A stretch of DNA of 64,000 bases from JAYZDK01 sp964604165 (GCA_964604165.1 CAZRYF010000016.1:1-64000); one strand, 5' to 3'. Shown: positions 8,608-17,018, numbered from the stretch's first letter. Numbers and translations: made by a program. Notes: generated by a model from the letters alone, not told the origin.

Positions 8608-9706
8608 CGTGCACTACCAGGTACTCGTTGTGGTTGACCTTCCATAGTCCGAAAAGCGTGCCCACGGACGACGCCACGCGGCGAATCCCCTTGATGAGCT
8701 GAGGCCATCCAGAAACCAAACTGCCCAGGGTGATGGAACCTATGCCCGCGCCGAACCGGGCCGCCGCGAGCACCAACACCTGGAGCACTGTTCCCACACT
8801 TCTGCGGTTCTTCAGTCGGCTGATGGTGTCGCCGCTTCCGTTGCGGAATCCGCGCCGCAGAATCCACTTCAGGGTCAGCCGGGACGCTGGCACGAACTCG
8901 TGAACCAGGGCCTCCTGGCACCAGACGATTCGAAACCCCATGGAGCGGGCCCGTCGAAAGAAGTGGATGTCTGAGGAGCCGGTGTATCGAAAGTCCGTGT
9001 CAAAAGCCGGCTGCACTTTTTGGAGGACTTTGCGGTCCACCAGCACGTTGTTGGTGTAGGCCTTTCCCACCTCTGTTCCTGTCCGATACGTCTTCCACGA
9101 GTCGAAGGTCCGGCTCTTGTGGCCCCAGGCGGGAGCGTCTTCCGGAAGAACAGCATGTACGGGCCCGGTGACGATTTCGGCACCGGTATCTCGCCAAACC
9201 TGTACCAGGTTTCCAAGCCATTCCTCGTCAGCGATTTCGTCGTCGTCAATGAAGACCAGGGCCGCGTCACTGTCTTCGAGGTGGTCCACGACGGCCTGCC
9301 GCGCAAAGGGAATTCCTCGTCTCTCTTCTTCGATTAGATGAACTGGAAACGGGACGTGGCCCTCCAAGTTCTCAAGTGAGATTTTTGGGGGGAAAGCAGG
9401 GTCATTGTCGACCACCAGGACTCTGAACTGGAAGCCGTTGCAGTCGGCCAGGTCCTGCGCACCCAGGCTCTGAAAGAGACGAGTAAGACTCTTGGGTCGC
9501 CTGTAGGTGATAATGCCAATGGCTATCTGGATGGGCTCTTCCACGTGGGTCCTGGCAGTAGGCAAGAACAGGTGCTGCGAAGGTCTGATGACACGTTCCG
9601 GCACGGGAATCAACGGGTCCTGAAGTCCCTTGGGAGCGGGGGGGGGCGGCAATCCAGTTGATGTTCGCTGGAGGAGTGGATAGCGCCTCTCTCGTGCGAC
9701 ACCCAT
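8600..9706 (-). CDS. Family 2 glycosyltransferase with proline-rich N-terminus
   Basis: The GT-A domain starts at about residue 56 (IQIAIGIITYRRPKSLTRLF) with VLVVDNDP, GIPFARQAVVDH and LVFIDDDEIADEEWL as donor and metal sites. A C-terminal hydrophobic region (about 305-345) may be a membrane hairpin. I chose the ATG at 9704-9706 because AAGGAG lies about eight bases upstream; a TTG at 9742 in the same frame lacks this. The first 55 residues are proline- and arginine-rich and not part of the fold. The start overlaps the divergent phosphodiesterase start, so one of the two may begin further in. Role: glycan assembly, specificity unknown. Confidence 0.85.
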   Translation of the reverse strand: MGVARERRYPLLQRTSTGLPPPPAPKGLQDPLIPVPERVIRPSQHLFLPTARTHVEEPIQIAIGIITYRRPKSLTRLFQSLGAQDLADCNGFQFRVLVVDNDPAFPPKISLENLEGHVPFPVHLIEEERRGIPFARQAVVDHLEDSDAALVFIDDDEIADEEWLGNLVQVWRDTGAEIVTGPVHAVLPEDAPAWGHKSRTFDSWKTYRTGTEVGKAYTNNVLVDRKVLQKVQPAFDTDFRYTGSSDIHFFRRARSMGFRIVWCQEALVHEFVPASRLTLKWILRRGFRNGSGDTISRLKNRRSVGTVLQVLVLAAARFGAGIGSITLGSLVSGWPQLIKGIRRVASSVGTLFGLWKVNHNEYLVVHGE

Positions 9707-11511
9707 CCCCGACACTCCTTGTCTTTCGGGCCTTCTTGACAAGAGGGCACTTTGGGCTGGCTGCTCTCGTCACCGCCCTCTCGCTGGTTCCATGGGGGTC
9801 GTTGTCGTGGAGAAATGGCTTGTTTTCCAGCCCCTCGGAGGCCCTCATTCTGTTGGCCTGGATCGGGGGCTACCATATGGCCGTGGCGCTGGCGCTGCGG
9901 TTGTTTGTCGCGGTCGGGTGCGGCCTGAGCGCTCGATGGGTCTCATGGCGAGTCGATCCAAAGAGTGTGGCGCTGACCCTTTTTCTTTCCACCCTTGCCC
10001 TGTTCGTCATGGTGAATGGCATTCTGGCGTTCCCCATTGCCTACTCCCCGTTTCGCCAGCGGGGTGTGCCTCTCTTCACTCCATCGGGTCTCGGGGCGCT
10101 GCTGGTTCTGGTCTCGATTCCAATGGCCGCCTTTTGGGTGGGGCAGAAGTGGTGGGAAGAGCGCCGTTTTGCCTTTGGATTTGCAATGACTTGGGGCCTT
10201 CTCACTGTGGGCTTTCTTGCGTGGTCCCACGCCGCTGCCCAGCCGGTGAGCGCTGACTTGGAGCAGCTTGACGTTCGCGGGGAGCGAGCCGTTCTCGACG
10301 ACGTGGTGGCAGGGGATTCTCCAAAGCGAGTTCTTGTGTTGGGCCTGGATGGGATGAGCTGGCACGTGGTCAAGGTCCTGCTCTCCCAAGAAAGAGCCCC
10401 TCATTTGGCTGGTTTGATTGAGGTCGGAACCCGCGCAAACCTGCGCTCGTTCGTGCCTACGCTGTCTGCCTCCATTTGGAACACCATCGCCACGGGTCTG
10501 GACGCGGAAGCCCATGGAATCACGGGTATGAACAAGTACCGATTGCCGGGCATGACGTCCTACCTGAAGAGTTGGCCCAGGATCAGCAGCATGAATTCAT
10601 GGAACGGTATCAGCCGGGCAGTGGATTTGCTCGCCAGACTCGGTGTGGTGGAAAAAACCACCTTTCACCAGCCGGATCGGAAGGCGCCTGCCCTCTGGGA
10701 TCTTGCCCTGCACCACGGCCAGAGTGTGGGGGTTGTGAACTGGTGGGCCACCTGGCCGGCCCTGCCGATGGATTCCGATAGCTACATGGTGTCCAAGCCA
10801 GTCATGGGCCCGGGTGGCTTCTCGTCCCCCAGTGTGGAGCGCCTTGTCGAACAGGCTCCTCCCCTGTCTCCTGTTTTCGGGCAGAACTCGCAGGTACTGC
10901 TGCATCCCTCGGCGAGAGGGATCTGGACTCGCACCGAGCGCGAAATGTCGGTGGCAAACACTCTTTTTGCCGCCTCGTCTCCGGACCTGGCCATGCACTA
11001 CTCCCACTATGTGGACGGTCTGCATCACCGCTTGTGGAAAGGAGGGGACCCGAGTCTGTGGCACAGTGGAGCTGCCGCCTTTCCAGAGGTTCTGTTGGAC
11101 GCCTACGAGGAGATCGACCACTGGCTGGGAACGCACTTGGAGCAAATGGCGCCGGATACCCTCGTCCTCTTGGTTTCGGACCATGGATACTCCTTTGATG
11201 GGCATGAACACCACTTTGCGCCAGATGGCGTGTTTTTGGCGGTGGGGCCCGGGGTCAAGGCAAACCATCTCCTGGAGGGACCCTCCGTCTACGACATCGC
11301 ACCGACGATCTTGGCGGCCCTGGGCCTTCCCGTTCCCGAAAATATGGTGGGTGCGGTATTGGAGGACCTTTTTGAACCGGGGGCCCTGGCGCCCGTTGTC
11401 ACCGTCCCCGAGCCATCTTGGTACACCCCCAAAGCTCTCGATACACCCAGAGACGCTGAAATGGAACAGGGAGAAATCGAGTTCCTTCGAAGCCTGGGGT
11501 ATGTGAACTAG
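9661..11511 (+). CDS. Membrane-anchored type I phosphodiesterase / alkaline-phosphatase-fold enzyme
   Basis: This 616-residue protein has about five N-terminal membrane helices (residues 30-200) and then a phosphodiesterase/nucleotide pyrophosphatase domain of the alkaline phosphatase superfamily. Visible motifs are VLVLGLDGMSWHVV (first metal Asp), FVPTLSASIWNTIATG around residue 265 (nucleophile region) and VLLVSDHGYSFDGHEHHF (Asp-His-Gly metal site and distal His). It ends FLRSLGYVN, a tail often seen in this superfamily. The catalytic part is probably periplasmic and acts on phosphate or phosphoglycerol esters of envelope glycans, an inference from family and glycan neighbours. The start is uncertain: ATG 9661 overlaps the divergent gene, with GTG or TTG codons at 9676-9736 as alternatives. 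Confidence 0.82.
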   Translation: MFAGGVDSASLVRHPSPTLLVFRAFLTRGHFGLAALVTALSLVPWGSLSWRNGLFSSPSEALILLAWIGGYHMAVALALRLFVAVGCGLSARWVSWRVDPKSVALTLFLSTLALFVMVNGILAFPIAYSPFRQRGVPLFTPSGLGALLVLVSIPMAAFWVGQKWWEERRFAFGFAMTWGLLTVGFLAWSHAAAQPVSADLEQLDVRGERAVLDDVVAGDSPKRVLVLGLDGMSWHVVKVLLSQERAPHLAGLIEVGTRANLRSFVPTLSASIWNTIATGLDAEAHGITGMNKYRLPGMTSYLKSWPRISSMNSWNGISRAVDLLARLGVVEKTTFHQPDRKAPALWDLALHHGQSVGVVNWWATWPALPMDSDSYMVSKPVMGPGGFSSPSVERLVEQAPPLSPVFGQNSQVLLHPSARGIWTRTEREMSVANTLFAASSPDLAMHYSHYVDGLHHRLWKGGDPSLWHSGAAAFPEVLLDAYEEIDHWLGTHLEQMAPDTLVLLVSDHGYSFDGHEHHFAPDGVFLAVGPGVKANHLLEGPSVYDIAPTILAALGLPVPENMVGAVLEDLFEPGALAPVVTVPEPSWYTPKALDTPRDAEMEQGEIEFLRSLGYVN

Positions 11512-11553
11512 GAGGCGCTAGGGGATTTCTGTTCGCTGATCCGGGCGAGCACA

Positions 11554-12759
11554 ATGGGGCGTGCATCTTCGGGAGGGTCGGTTTTGCAAGGGTCAGTCCC
11601 CCTTTTGAGACGAGGTGGCGTGGCGGTCATCCGCTCGAACTTCTTGCGATACAGCGAGACCTTCATCCATGACCAGCTGCGAACACTTGAGAGGTATACA
11701 CCTCATGTCTTCTGTCGCAGGCGCTGGAACACGGACCGGTTCTCCGGCTACGCAGTACATGCAATTGAGGAGTTGCCTGACAATCCACGGCCTCTTCAAA
11801 GCGCTCGTTTTCGGGCCACTCAGCGCTCGGAGCGGTTTGACCAATTGTTCGCGGCAGGGGGGATTGACCTGGTGCACGCCCACTTTTTCTACGATGCTCA
11901 CTATGGAGTGCGATGGTCGAGGGAGCACCGGGTTCCACTTGTCGTGACACTTCACGGCATTGACGTGGGCGTGCTCACGGGGATGGGTCGGTATTCGCCT
12001 CGATGGCTCCCGGTTTGGCTCTCCCGGAAGAGGATCTTTCGAGCCACCCACCTTTTCCTTGCGGACTCTGACGAGTTGCGGGATTTGATCATCTCGTTGG
12101 GCTGCCCTCCGAAAAAGGTGAAGGTGCACCGTCTTGGTGTGGACATTGACCGCTTCTCTCCAAGGACGGTGGAATTGTCGGGCACGCCGGAAGTTTTGAT
12201 GGTGGGTCGCCTGGTAGAGAAGAAGGGCCATGAATATGCCCTTCGCGCAGCCGCATTGGCTAGGGACGCGGGGCTTGAGTTTCGGATGACCCTCTTGGGA
12301 GAGGGAAGGCTTCGCCCCCGCCTTGAGTCACTGGTGCGAACGCTGGGACTGACGGATCGGGTTTTTCTTCCCGGGGCTGTTTCCCACGACAAGGTGAGGA
12401 AAGCACTGGGAACCGCAGCCATTCTGCTCGCTCCAAGCGTCGTAGCCCGGAACAAGGACAGAGAGAGCGGAATGATCGCCCCCAAAGAAGCATCGGCATG
12501 TGGAGTGCCGGTGGTGGGCACCTGGCATGGAGGCATTCCGGAAATCATCGAAGACGAGGTCACCGGGTTCCTTGTACCGGAGCGAGACGTAGGGGCGCTG
12601 GCTCGCCGCTTGATTCAGCTGCTTCGGTCCCCGGAGTTGAGGGGCAAGCTGGGGCGCGCTGCCCGGGAGAAGATGGTGCGCGAATACGATCTGAGGGATC
12701 GTGTTGCTGCCCTGGAGGAGATCTACGACTCGGTGTTGGCGGCTCACCCGAGCGGCTGA
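11554..12759 (+). CDS. Family 4 glycosyltransferase
   Basis: This 401-residue GT-B enzyme has an N-terminal acceptor domain with SNFLRYSETFIHDQL and DLVHAHFFYD. The C-terminal donor domain begins at VLMVGRLVEKKGHEYAL (around residue 212) and contains PSVVARNKDRESGMIAPKEA with the family EX7E glutamates (ESGMIAPKE). The SETFIHDQ element is typical of retaining enzymes that use nucleotide-sugar donors in exopolysaccharide clusters. The ATG at 11554 has only a weak ribosome site. It is separated by 42 bases from the phosphodiesterase gene and probably shares its transcript, closing the glycan locus. Confidence 0.9.
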   Translation: MGRASSGGSVLQGSVPLLRRGGVAVIRSNFLRYSETFIHDQLRTLERYTPHVFCRRRWNTDRFSGYAVHAIEELPDNPRPLQSARFRATQRSERFDQLFAAGGIDLVHAHFFYDAHYGVRWSREHRVPLVVTLHGIDVGVLTGMGRYSPRWLPVWLSRKRIFRATHLFLADSDELRDLIISLGCPPKKVKVHRLGVDIDRFSPRTVELSGTPEVLMVGRLVEKKGHEYALRAAALARDAGLEFRMTLLGEGRLRPRLESLVRTLGLTDRVFLPGAVSHDKVRKALGTAAILLAPSVVARNKDRESGMIAPKEASACGVPVVGTWHGGIPEIIEDEVTGFLVPERDVGALARRLIQLLRSPELRGKLGRAAREKMVREYDLRDRVAALEEIYDSVLAAHPSG

Positions 12760-12765
12760 AGGGGG

Positions 12766-13599
12766 CTACTCCTCGTCCGCCCGTCGCTGAAGAGAGAGCC
12801 GCCGGGCCAATGTCTCCTCTGCTGCCCGATGAACCTCCGGGAGCAGTACCCCTGAGGTGATGATGAACTTTAGATCCTGCACCATCAGGGTGGTCAGCAG
12901 CCCAATGGCAATTTCCTCAGGGGTATAGGGATTGGCCGCAAGGGCCTTTCGGACCGCATAGCTGGCAGCCCAGCGCCGGTGGGCGGCCACGCAGCCAAGC
13001 ACTTCGGCGGTGCTGGGGCGCTGGGCGGCTACGAGCACGGCGTCCCGCTCGGTGATGCGGGGGTTGTCGAGCAGGTGTTGGATGACCCGATGGTCTCGAT
13101 CACGAAGGAGGCGATCCAGCAGAAAACGATCCGAGCCGCGGGCTGCCTGCCGCCGGGTTCCAAGGGGCATGTTGATGTGGTTGTTCTCAGGCCATGCCTG
13201 CTTCAGGCCGCGCCGGTTCACCCGGGGCGCCAGGAATAGGGCGGCGACCTGGGGCAGGTCGGCTTCCTGGGCCATTCCATAGAGGTCCTGCACCCGCTCG
13301 TAGGGGAGCGCCCCTACCAGTCCCGGATCCAGCCCCATCTCAACCAGGGCAGCCCGGGCCTGGGGGTTTCCCTGCTCAGCGCGCTGGATCAACAACTCCA
13401 GGGTGGCCACCAGCAGGACGTCTTCCAGCTGAATCAGGAAGTTGTGCAGGGCGTGGGGGCGCATGCTGCGGTCTCGAATGGAGGCCACCAGCCGAAGCAG
13501 GAGGCGGATGGTTTCCACCACAGAGTCCTGCTGGTCTCCTGTTCTCAGCTGGGAGAGGCGGTCCGCTGATGGAGGGGGGGGGTCGGAATCCATGTCCAT
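12766..13599 (-). CDS. HEAT-like alpha-helical repeat protein, function unknown
   Basis: This 277-residue protein has no signal peptide or membrane segment. It looks wholly alpha-helical, with repeated units of about 35 residues in the second half (RDRDHRVIQHLLDNPRITE, VLGCVAAHRRWAASYAV, VRKALAANPYTPEEIAIGL). Each pairs a conserved arginine/asparagine turn with two helices, as in HEAT or leucine-rich-variant repeats. Such folds usually bind other proteins. The gene is convergent with the GT4 gene (six-base gap) and divergent, only 20 bases away, from the small membrane protein gene, so their promoters must overlap. I do not recognise a named family. Confidence 0.7.
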   Translation of the reverse strand: MDMDSDPPPPSADRLSQLRTGDQQDSVVETIRLLLRLVASIRDRSMRPHALHNFLIQLEDVLLVATLELLIQRAEQGNPQARAALVEMGLDPGLVGALPYERVQDLYGMAQEADLPQVAALFLAPRVNRRGLKQAWPENNHINMPLGTRRQAARGSDRFLLDRLLRDRDHRVIQHLLDNPRITERDAVLVAAQRPSTAEVLGCVAAHRRWAASYAVRKALAANPYTPEEIAIGLLTTLMVQDLKFIITSGVLLPEVHRAAEETLARRLSLQRRADEE

Positions 13600-13619
13600 G
13601 GGCGGTATCCTATCCGGCG

Positions 13620-13802
13620 ATGAAGAAGCGTCCGATGCTCCTGGTTGTTTCGTGTGGGGTCCTCCTGATCTTGGCGGGGCTTCAACACATGTTGGCTGAG
13701 GAGCCCAACGAGGAGGTCGAAGCGGAGCTTCAGGACGAGACCGGCATGACCCCCGACGAGCGGGAGGAGCTCATGCGCACCATCGGGTACGTGCAGCAGT
13801 AG
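13620..13802 (+). CDS. Small single-pass membrane or secreted protein, 60 aa
   Basis: This protein starts MKKRPMLLVVSCGVLLILAG, a basic start followed by one hydrophobic helix. The remainder is acidic, ending EELMRTIGYVQQ. A Cys at residue 12 lies inside the hydrophobic core, not in a clear lipobox. The tail resembles the LR(S/A)LGYV ending of alkaline-phosphatase-fold enzymes such as the phosphodiesterase at 9661-11511, but no catalytic domain is present. It precedes the Cys-rich repeat gene by four bases and is likely co-transcribed with it. The function is unknown; coding status rests on the plausible signal/anchor and gene packing. Confidence 0.65.
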   Translation: MKKRPMLLVVSCGVLLILAGLQHMLAEEPNEEVEAELQDETGMTPDEREELMRTIGYVQQ

Positions 13803-13806
13803 CCCC

Positions 13807-14739
13807 GTGACGCCAGCTCCCTTCCTTGCACTGTATCTTGCTTGCCTTGGCGTCTGCCTCGCGGGGATTGAGGGGCTGAAGCAGGTCGTTCCCGTGGATG
13901 CGGAACCACCGCCCCAGAGAATCGCTGAGGTGGTCGCTGTGCCTCCCAAGCCTGAGGGGGCGCCCAAGCCGCCGGAAGCCATGGAGGGAGGTGAACCGGT
14001 CACCCGGGAGGGATGCTTGCAGCTCTCTTCTGACTACCGGGACGCCTGCTTCTCCGCTCTGGCCTGGCAGCTGGCGGAGCGGGATCCGGACGGTGCTCTC
14101 TCGGCATGTGGGGAAGTGACGGACCCGGAGGGGCGTTGGGAGTGCCATTCGGACGTGGCGGAAATGCACGCGCTGCAGGATGCCGTCATGTCCGAGGGAA
14201 TCTGCCGGGCGATTCCAAGGAAAAGGTGGCATGACCAGTGTTGGTTTGGCATGGCCCTCGCCCATGCCAAGGTCCGCTTTGAGGCTGCCCGGGCCTATTG
14301 CGAGCAAGCTGGCATGTGGCGCGACTTTTGCCGGCACGATGTCAATGGAGAGATCGCCCAGGTGGATGCGGCCGCTGCGCTGGCCTGGTGTGACCTGGAG
14401 CAGGGGACCTCGCTGCAGCGCAAGACCTGCTACCACGGCCTTGGGAAGTACCTGGGTCGCAAAGACTCTCGGCTCGCTGCGCAGATCTGTGACGCCGTTC
14501 CGACCCATGAGCCGCTGTACCGCCAGAATTGCCACCACGGGCTGGGGTGGGCCTTGGCTGAGTCTGAGGAGGCGGCGGCCCTTCGGTTCTGTGAGGCCCG
14601 TTCCTCCCAGGCGGACTCCTGCCGGATGGGAGTCAGCTCCCACGCAAAGCGACTGGACCCTGCCCGCGCCTGGGAGATCTGCGAGGGGGTGGAGGACCGA
14701 ACACTTCGGGATCGGTGCGCCGCATTCGCCAGGCGGTAG
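13807..14739 (+). CDS. Exported cysteine-rich repeat protein, function unknown
   Basis: A GTG start gives a 310-residue protein with a hydrophobic N-terminal segment (FLALYLACLGVCLAGI), then a proline-rich spacer and, from about residue 65, tandem units of about 35 residues. Each unit has paired cysteines and a helix-turn-helix pattern: CLQLSSDYRDACFSALAW, CRAIPRKRWHDQCWFGMAL and CYHGLGKYLGRKDS are examples. The Cys spacing recalls disulfide-stapled Sel1-like or TPR-like solenoids in a periplasmic protein. I cannot assign a family. It follows the 60-residue membrane protein and is convergent with the ExbD operon. Confidence 0.75.
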   Translation: MTPAPFLALYLACLGVCLAGIEGLKQVVPVDAEPPPQRIAEVVAVPPKPEGAPKPPEAMEGGEPVTREGCLQLSSDYRDACFSALAWQLAERDPDGALSACGEVTDPEGRWECHSDVAEMHALQDAVMSEGICRAIPRKRWHDQCWFGMALAHAKVRFEAARAYCEQAGMWRDFCRHDVNGEIAQVDAAAALAWCDLEQGTSLQRKTCYHGLGKYLGRKDSRLAAQICDAVPTHEPLYRQNCHHGLGWALAESEEAAALRFCEARSSQADSCRMGVSSHAKRLDPARAWEICEGVEDRTLRDRCAAFARR

Positions 14740-14763
14740 AGACCGCGAGGGGTAAGAGGCCCG

Positions 14764-15204
14764 TCAAAGGGAGCTGCGGCTTCGGGCCACCAGGGTGATG
14801 TCCTCGATGCCGGCTTGGCGGGCAGTGAAGAGCACCTTGCGCACCACACGATAGGGAACCGAGGCATCGGCTCGCAGTTGCAGGCTCTCTCCCGGTCTTT
14901 GCTGGAGGGAACCGTAGATTTCGCGCACCAGGTCCTCGTCGTTTTCGAGATACCAGCGAACGCCCGTGCGTCGGGAGCCGTCCAGATAGATTCCATCCAG
15001 GGTGATGTCGACTGCCCGGGCGGGGTCAGCTGTAGCGTCATGGGCGCTCGTGGGCAGGACAAAACCGCGGTCGGATGGGCGGACCGCTGGGTCTGACGAA
15101 TAGGAGAGCAGCAAGAACACCAGGATCACCGTGAGCACGTCCACCAGGGACACGAACCTCGGCGAGGCTCGCCTGCGGGGGCGGGCAGGGACCAAGCGTC
15201 TCAC
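14764..15204 (-). CDS. ExbD/TolR-type biopolymer transport protein
   Basis: This 146-residue protein has a basic cytosolic start, one membrane helix (FVSLVDVLTVILVFLLLSY) with the conserved aspartate of the ExbD/TolR helix (residue about 22, VDVL), and a periplasmic domain ending in the family beta-alpha-beta (SVPYRVVRKVLFTARQAG). ExbD/TolR subunits couple proton flow through an ExbB/TolQ pentamer to envelope work. It overlaps the preceding ExbD-like gene by four bases (ATGA type) and is the last gene of a three-gene leftward operon. No TonB or TolA partner is nearby. Confidence 0.88.
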   Translation of the reverse strand: MRRLVPARPRRRASPRFVSLVDVLTVILVFLLLSYSSDPAVRPSDRGFVLPTSAHDATADPARAVDITLDGIYLDGSRRTGVRWYLENDEDLVREIYGSLQQRPGESLQLRADASVPYRVVRKVLFTARQAGIEDITLVARSRSSL

Positions 15205-15653
15205 CGCTGGCCTCCCAACGCGACTTCAGGAAAGAGCGGGCCGGCTGCATCGGAGCGCACGGCATCCATCACGTACACCACGCGCTGGACTGTCACGTCA
15301 TCCGTGGGGACAATTCGGATGCGAGCGCGGCCCGGAGCCAGCCGCTTGATGGAGCGCAGTGCATCCTGAAGGCCGAGCAGGTCGAGGCCGTTTTCGTCAT
15401 CCGTGAGCTGTGTTTCGTGTTTCTCCCTCTCGTCGGGGCTCGCGCGGATGTCGGTCCTGGAGATGGATGCGATGACATGGATTGTGGTGGGCGCAAGCTG
15501 TACCACCAGCTCCTCCACCTCCCCTCCCATGGACTGGACCTGTCCAGTGGTGGGAAGCTGGAGCTTCATCCGAAGGCCCACCAGCTTCTGGGAGGAGGTT
15601 GTAAGCAAGAGAAATGGCAGCAAGAGAAACAGCAGCGAGGCCACCGCCAACAT
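15201..15653 (-). CDS. Second ExbD/TolR-like protein
   Basis: From the ATG at 15653 the product has 150 residues, a membrane helix (LAVASLLFLLLPFLLL) right at the start and a periplasmic domain ending RVVYVMDAVRSDAAG, as in ExbD. The usual membrane aspartate is not visible: the helix reads MLAVASLLFLLLPF. The frame is open upstream to about 15690 with a basic stretch (SQRKLIPRDPTQGTAAS) that matches the cytosolic N-terminus normally before this helix. No ATG, GTG or TTG begins it, but an ATT overlaps the stop of the TolQ-like gene. The real start may therefore be non-canonical. A helix without the proton-carrying Asp suggests a structural rather than proton-conducting subunit. Confidence 0.78.
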   Translation of the reverse strand: MLAVASLLFLLLPFLLLTTSSQKLVGLRMKLQLPTTGQVQSMGGEVEELVVQLAPTTIHVIASISRTDIRASPDEREKHETQLTDDENGLDLLGLQDALRSIKRLAPGRARIRIVPTDDVTVQRVVYVMDAVRSDAAGPLFPEVALGGQR

Positions 15654-15688
15654 GGAGGCCGCCGTGCCTTGAGTGGGATCCCGGGGAA

Positions 15689-16312
15689 TCAGCTTGCGTT
15701 GGGACCAGGCGATGACGCCCTCTTGAGGGAGAGTGTGATGCGGCTGGCGGCGACCTCAATGTCCTCGAGCAGCAAGCCGGCCCGCGCCTCCAGCCATGCA
15801 TGGAGTCCCATGGCGGGGATTCCGACCAACAGACCGTAGGCGGTGGTGGCCATGGCGGTGGAGATTCCCTCGGACAGCCGTGCAGCCCGCTCGGCAGAGG
15901 CTGCATCGCCCAAGCCGGTAAAGGCCAGGATCAACCCATAGACCGTGCCCAGCAGCCCCAGCATGGTGGCCAGGTTTGACACGGTGGCCAAGGCCCCGAT
16001 GCGCCGTCGAATCTGCCCTTCTGCCCTGAGGCCCGTCGTGGACATTGCGTCCCAGGCAAGGTCGGGCTGGATCTCGGCGGCACCCGCCGAAAGAACATCT
16101 CCCAGGGGGGTGCCAGCAGCGGCCGTGGCTGCCTTTGAAAACTGACCGGAGTCGAGCATGGCACCGATGGCGTCGGAGTTCACACGCCACCGAAACCAAA
16201 GCAGCCAGGTCCGTTCCACAGTGATGGCCAGGGACAGGGCCAACAAGGTCGTGATCGCGTACATGAAGGCCGCACCGGGACCGGAGAAGGCATCAAGAAG
16301 GGTTGCGAGCAA
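15689..16312 (-). CDS. MotA/TolQ/ExbB-family proton channel protein
   Basis: This 207-residue protein has three membrane helices: about 15-35, then the pair ATVSNLATMLGLLGTVYGLILAF and GISTAMATTAYGLLVGIPAMGL. The pair carries the family signature (LGLLGTVxG and a conserved Thr/Ala-rich helix). These proteins form the pentameric ring that uses proton-motive force with ExbD/TolR partners. The TTG at 16310-16312 is chosen because GGAGG lies seven bases upstream and no ATG fits the conserved N-terminus. It leads an operon with two ExbD-like genes. Substrate or task (TonB-like uptake, Tol-like constriction or gliding) is not indicated. Confidence 0.88.
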   Translation of the reverse strand: MLATLLDAFSGPGAAFMYAITTLLALSLAITVERTWLLWFRWRVNSDAIGAMLDSGQFSKAATAAAGTPLGDVLSAGAAEIQPDLAWDAMSTTGLRAEGQIRRRIGALATVSNLATMLGLLGTVYGLILAFTGLGDAASAERAARLSEGISTAMATTAYGLLVGIPAMGLHAWLEARAGLLLEDIEVAASRITLSLKRASSPGPNAS

Positions 16313-16640
16313 GGGGCCTCCGCGCTGGAGCCATTCTCTACTTGCAAGCGCCCGGAGGCAAGGTGCTCGCGCTCAATCTCCTAGCTCTCTCAGAGGGAGA
16401 GCCCCCCCCGCTAAGCCCTCACCGCAAGAAGAAATTGGAGGAGACGCTTTCGGTTTGCGAGGTTCAGGTCCGGCGGGGGGGGGAAACTTTCTCTCTCAAG
16501 GGCGGCCGTGCCTCGACCAACACCTCTTCTGCCAAGCTACAACACGCGGGCGTTTACAGCAACAGGAAACTTGATGCAGGAGGTTCCAACGTCGGAAAAC
16601 CAGGGCAACTTGACCTGATTTTGAAATTTTCGCGTCGGGA
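16313..16640. other. 328-base gap without a recognised gene
   Basis: The gap lies between the receiver gene and the TolQ-like gene, both leftward, and should hold the promoter of the motor operon. I see no clear -35/-10 pair, tRNA or strong terminator. A weak inverted pair CTCTCTC/GGGAGAG sits at about 16385-16397. A rightward 125-codon frame crosses it, but it has no ribosome site, runs into the receiver gene antisense and resembles no family, so I do not call it a gene. Confidence 0.5.
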
Positions 16641-17018
16641 TCAGCAGGCGGCGGATTGGTCTTCGGAGTCGATCTGTTGAATGAGATCGGCCAGGTGGGT
16701 CAGCGAGAAGGGCTTTCGAAGTACTTCTCTTGCGTGACGGCCCGCGAGGGAATCCGAGACTTGCTCCGCGTCGTGTCCTGTGGAAACCAGGACCTTTGTC
16801 TCGGGGGATTTCCGCCGGAAGAAATCCACGACATCCCGGCCGGTGATACCCGCCATGGTCCAGTCCACCAGGGCAATCTCGATGGTTCCGTCCCGGGCCG
16901 CCTCGATGGCTTCCCGCCCAGAGGATGCGCGCACGATGTCATGCCCCTGGCCCGCCAGGTACTCGGCGAGCACATCGAGGATTGTACGGTCGTCATCAAC
17001 GACAAGAAGTCGGGCCAT
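16641..17018 (-). CDS. Stand-alone response regulator receiver protein
   Basis: This 125-residue protein consists only of a CheY-like receiver domain: acidic pocket VVDDD (residues 6-10), phosphoacceptor D52 in LVDWTMAG, Thr/Ser switch in VLVSTGHD and the conserved Lys in VLRKPFSL. It has no output domain, so it likely acts by phosphorelay or protein binding. ATG 17016-17018 is used because AAGGA lies seven bases upstream; a GTG at 17039 would add seven extra residues. The cognate kinase is not adjacent. It is transcribed leftward after the lipoprotein gene at 17058-17642. Confidence 0.9.
   Translation of the reverse strand: MARLLVVDDDRTILDVLAEYLAGQGHDIVRASSGREAIEAARDGTIEIALVDWTMAGITGRDVVDFFRRKSPETKVLVSTGHDAEQVSDSLAGRHAREVLRKPFSLTHLADLIQQIDSEDQSAAC

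Noticed and set aside
16303..16680. A 125-codon rightward frame in the gap before the receiver gene
   Set aside because: It has no ribosome site or family similarity and overlaps two real genes at its ends.
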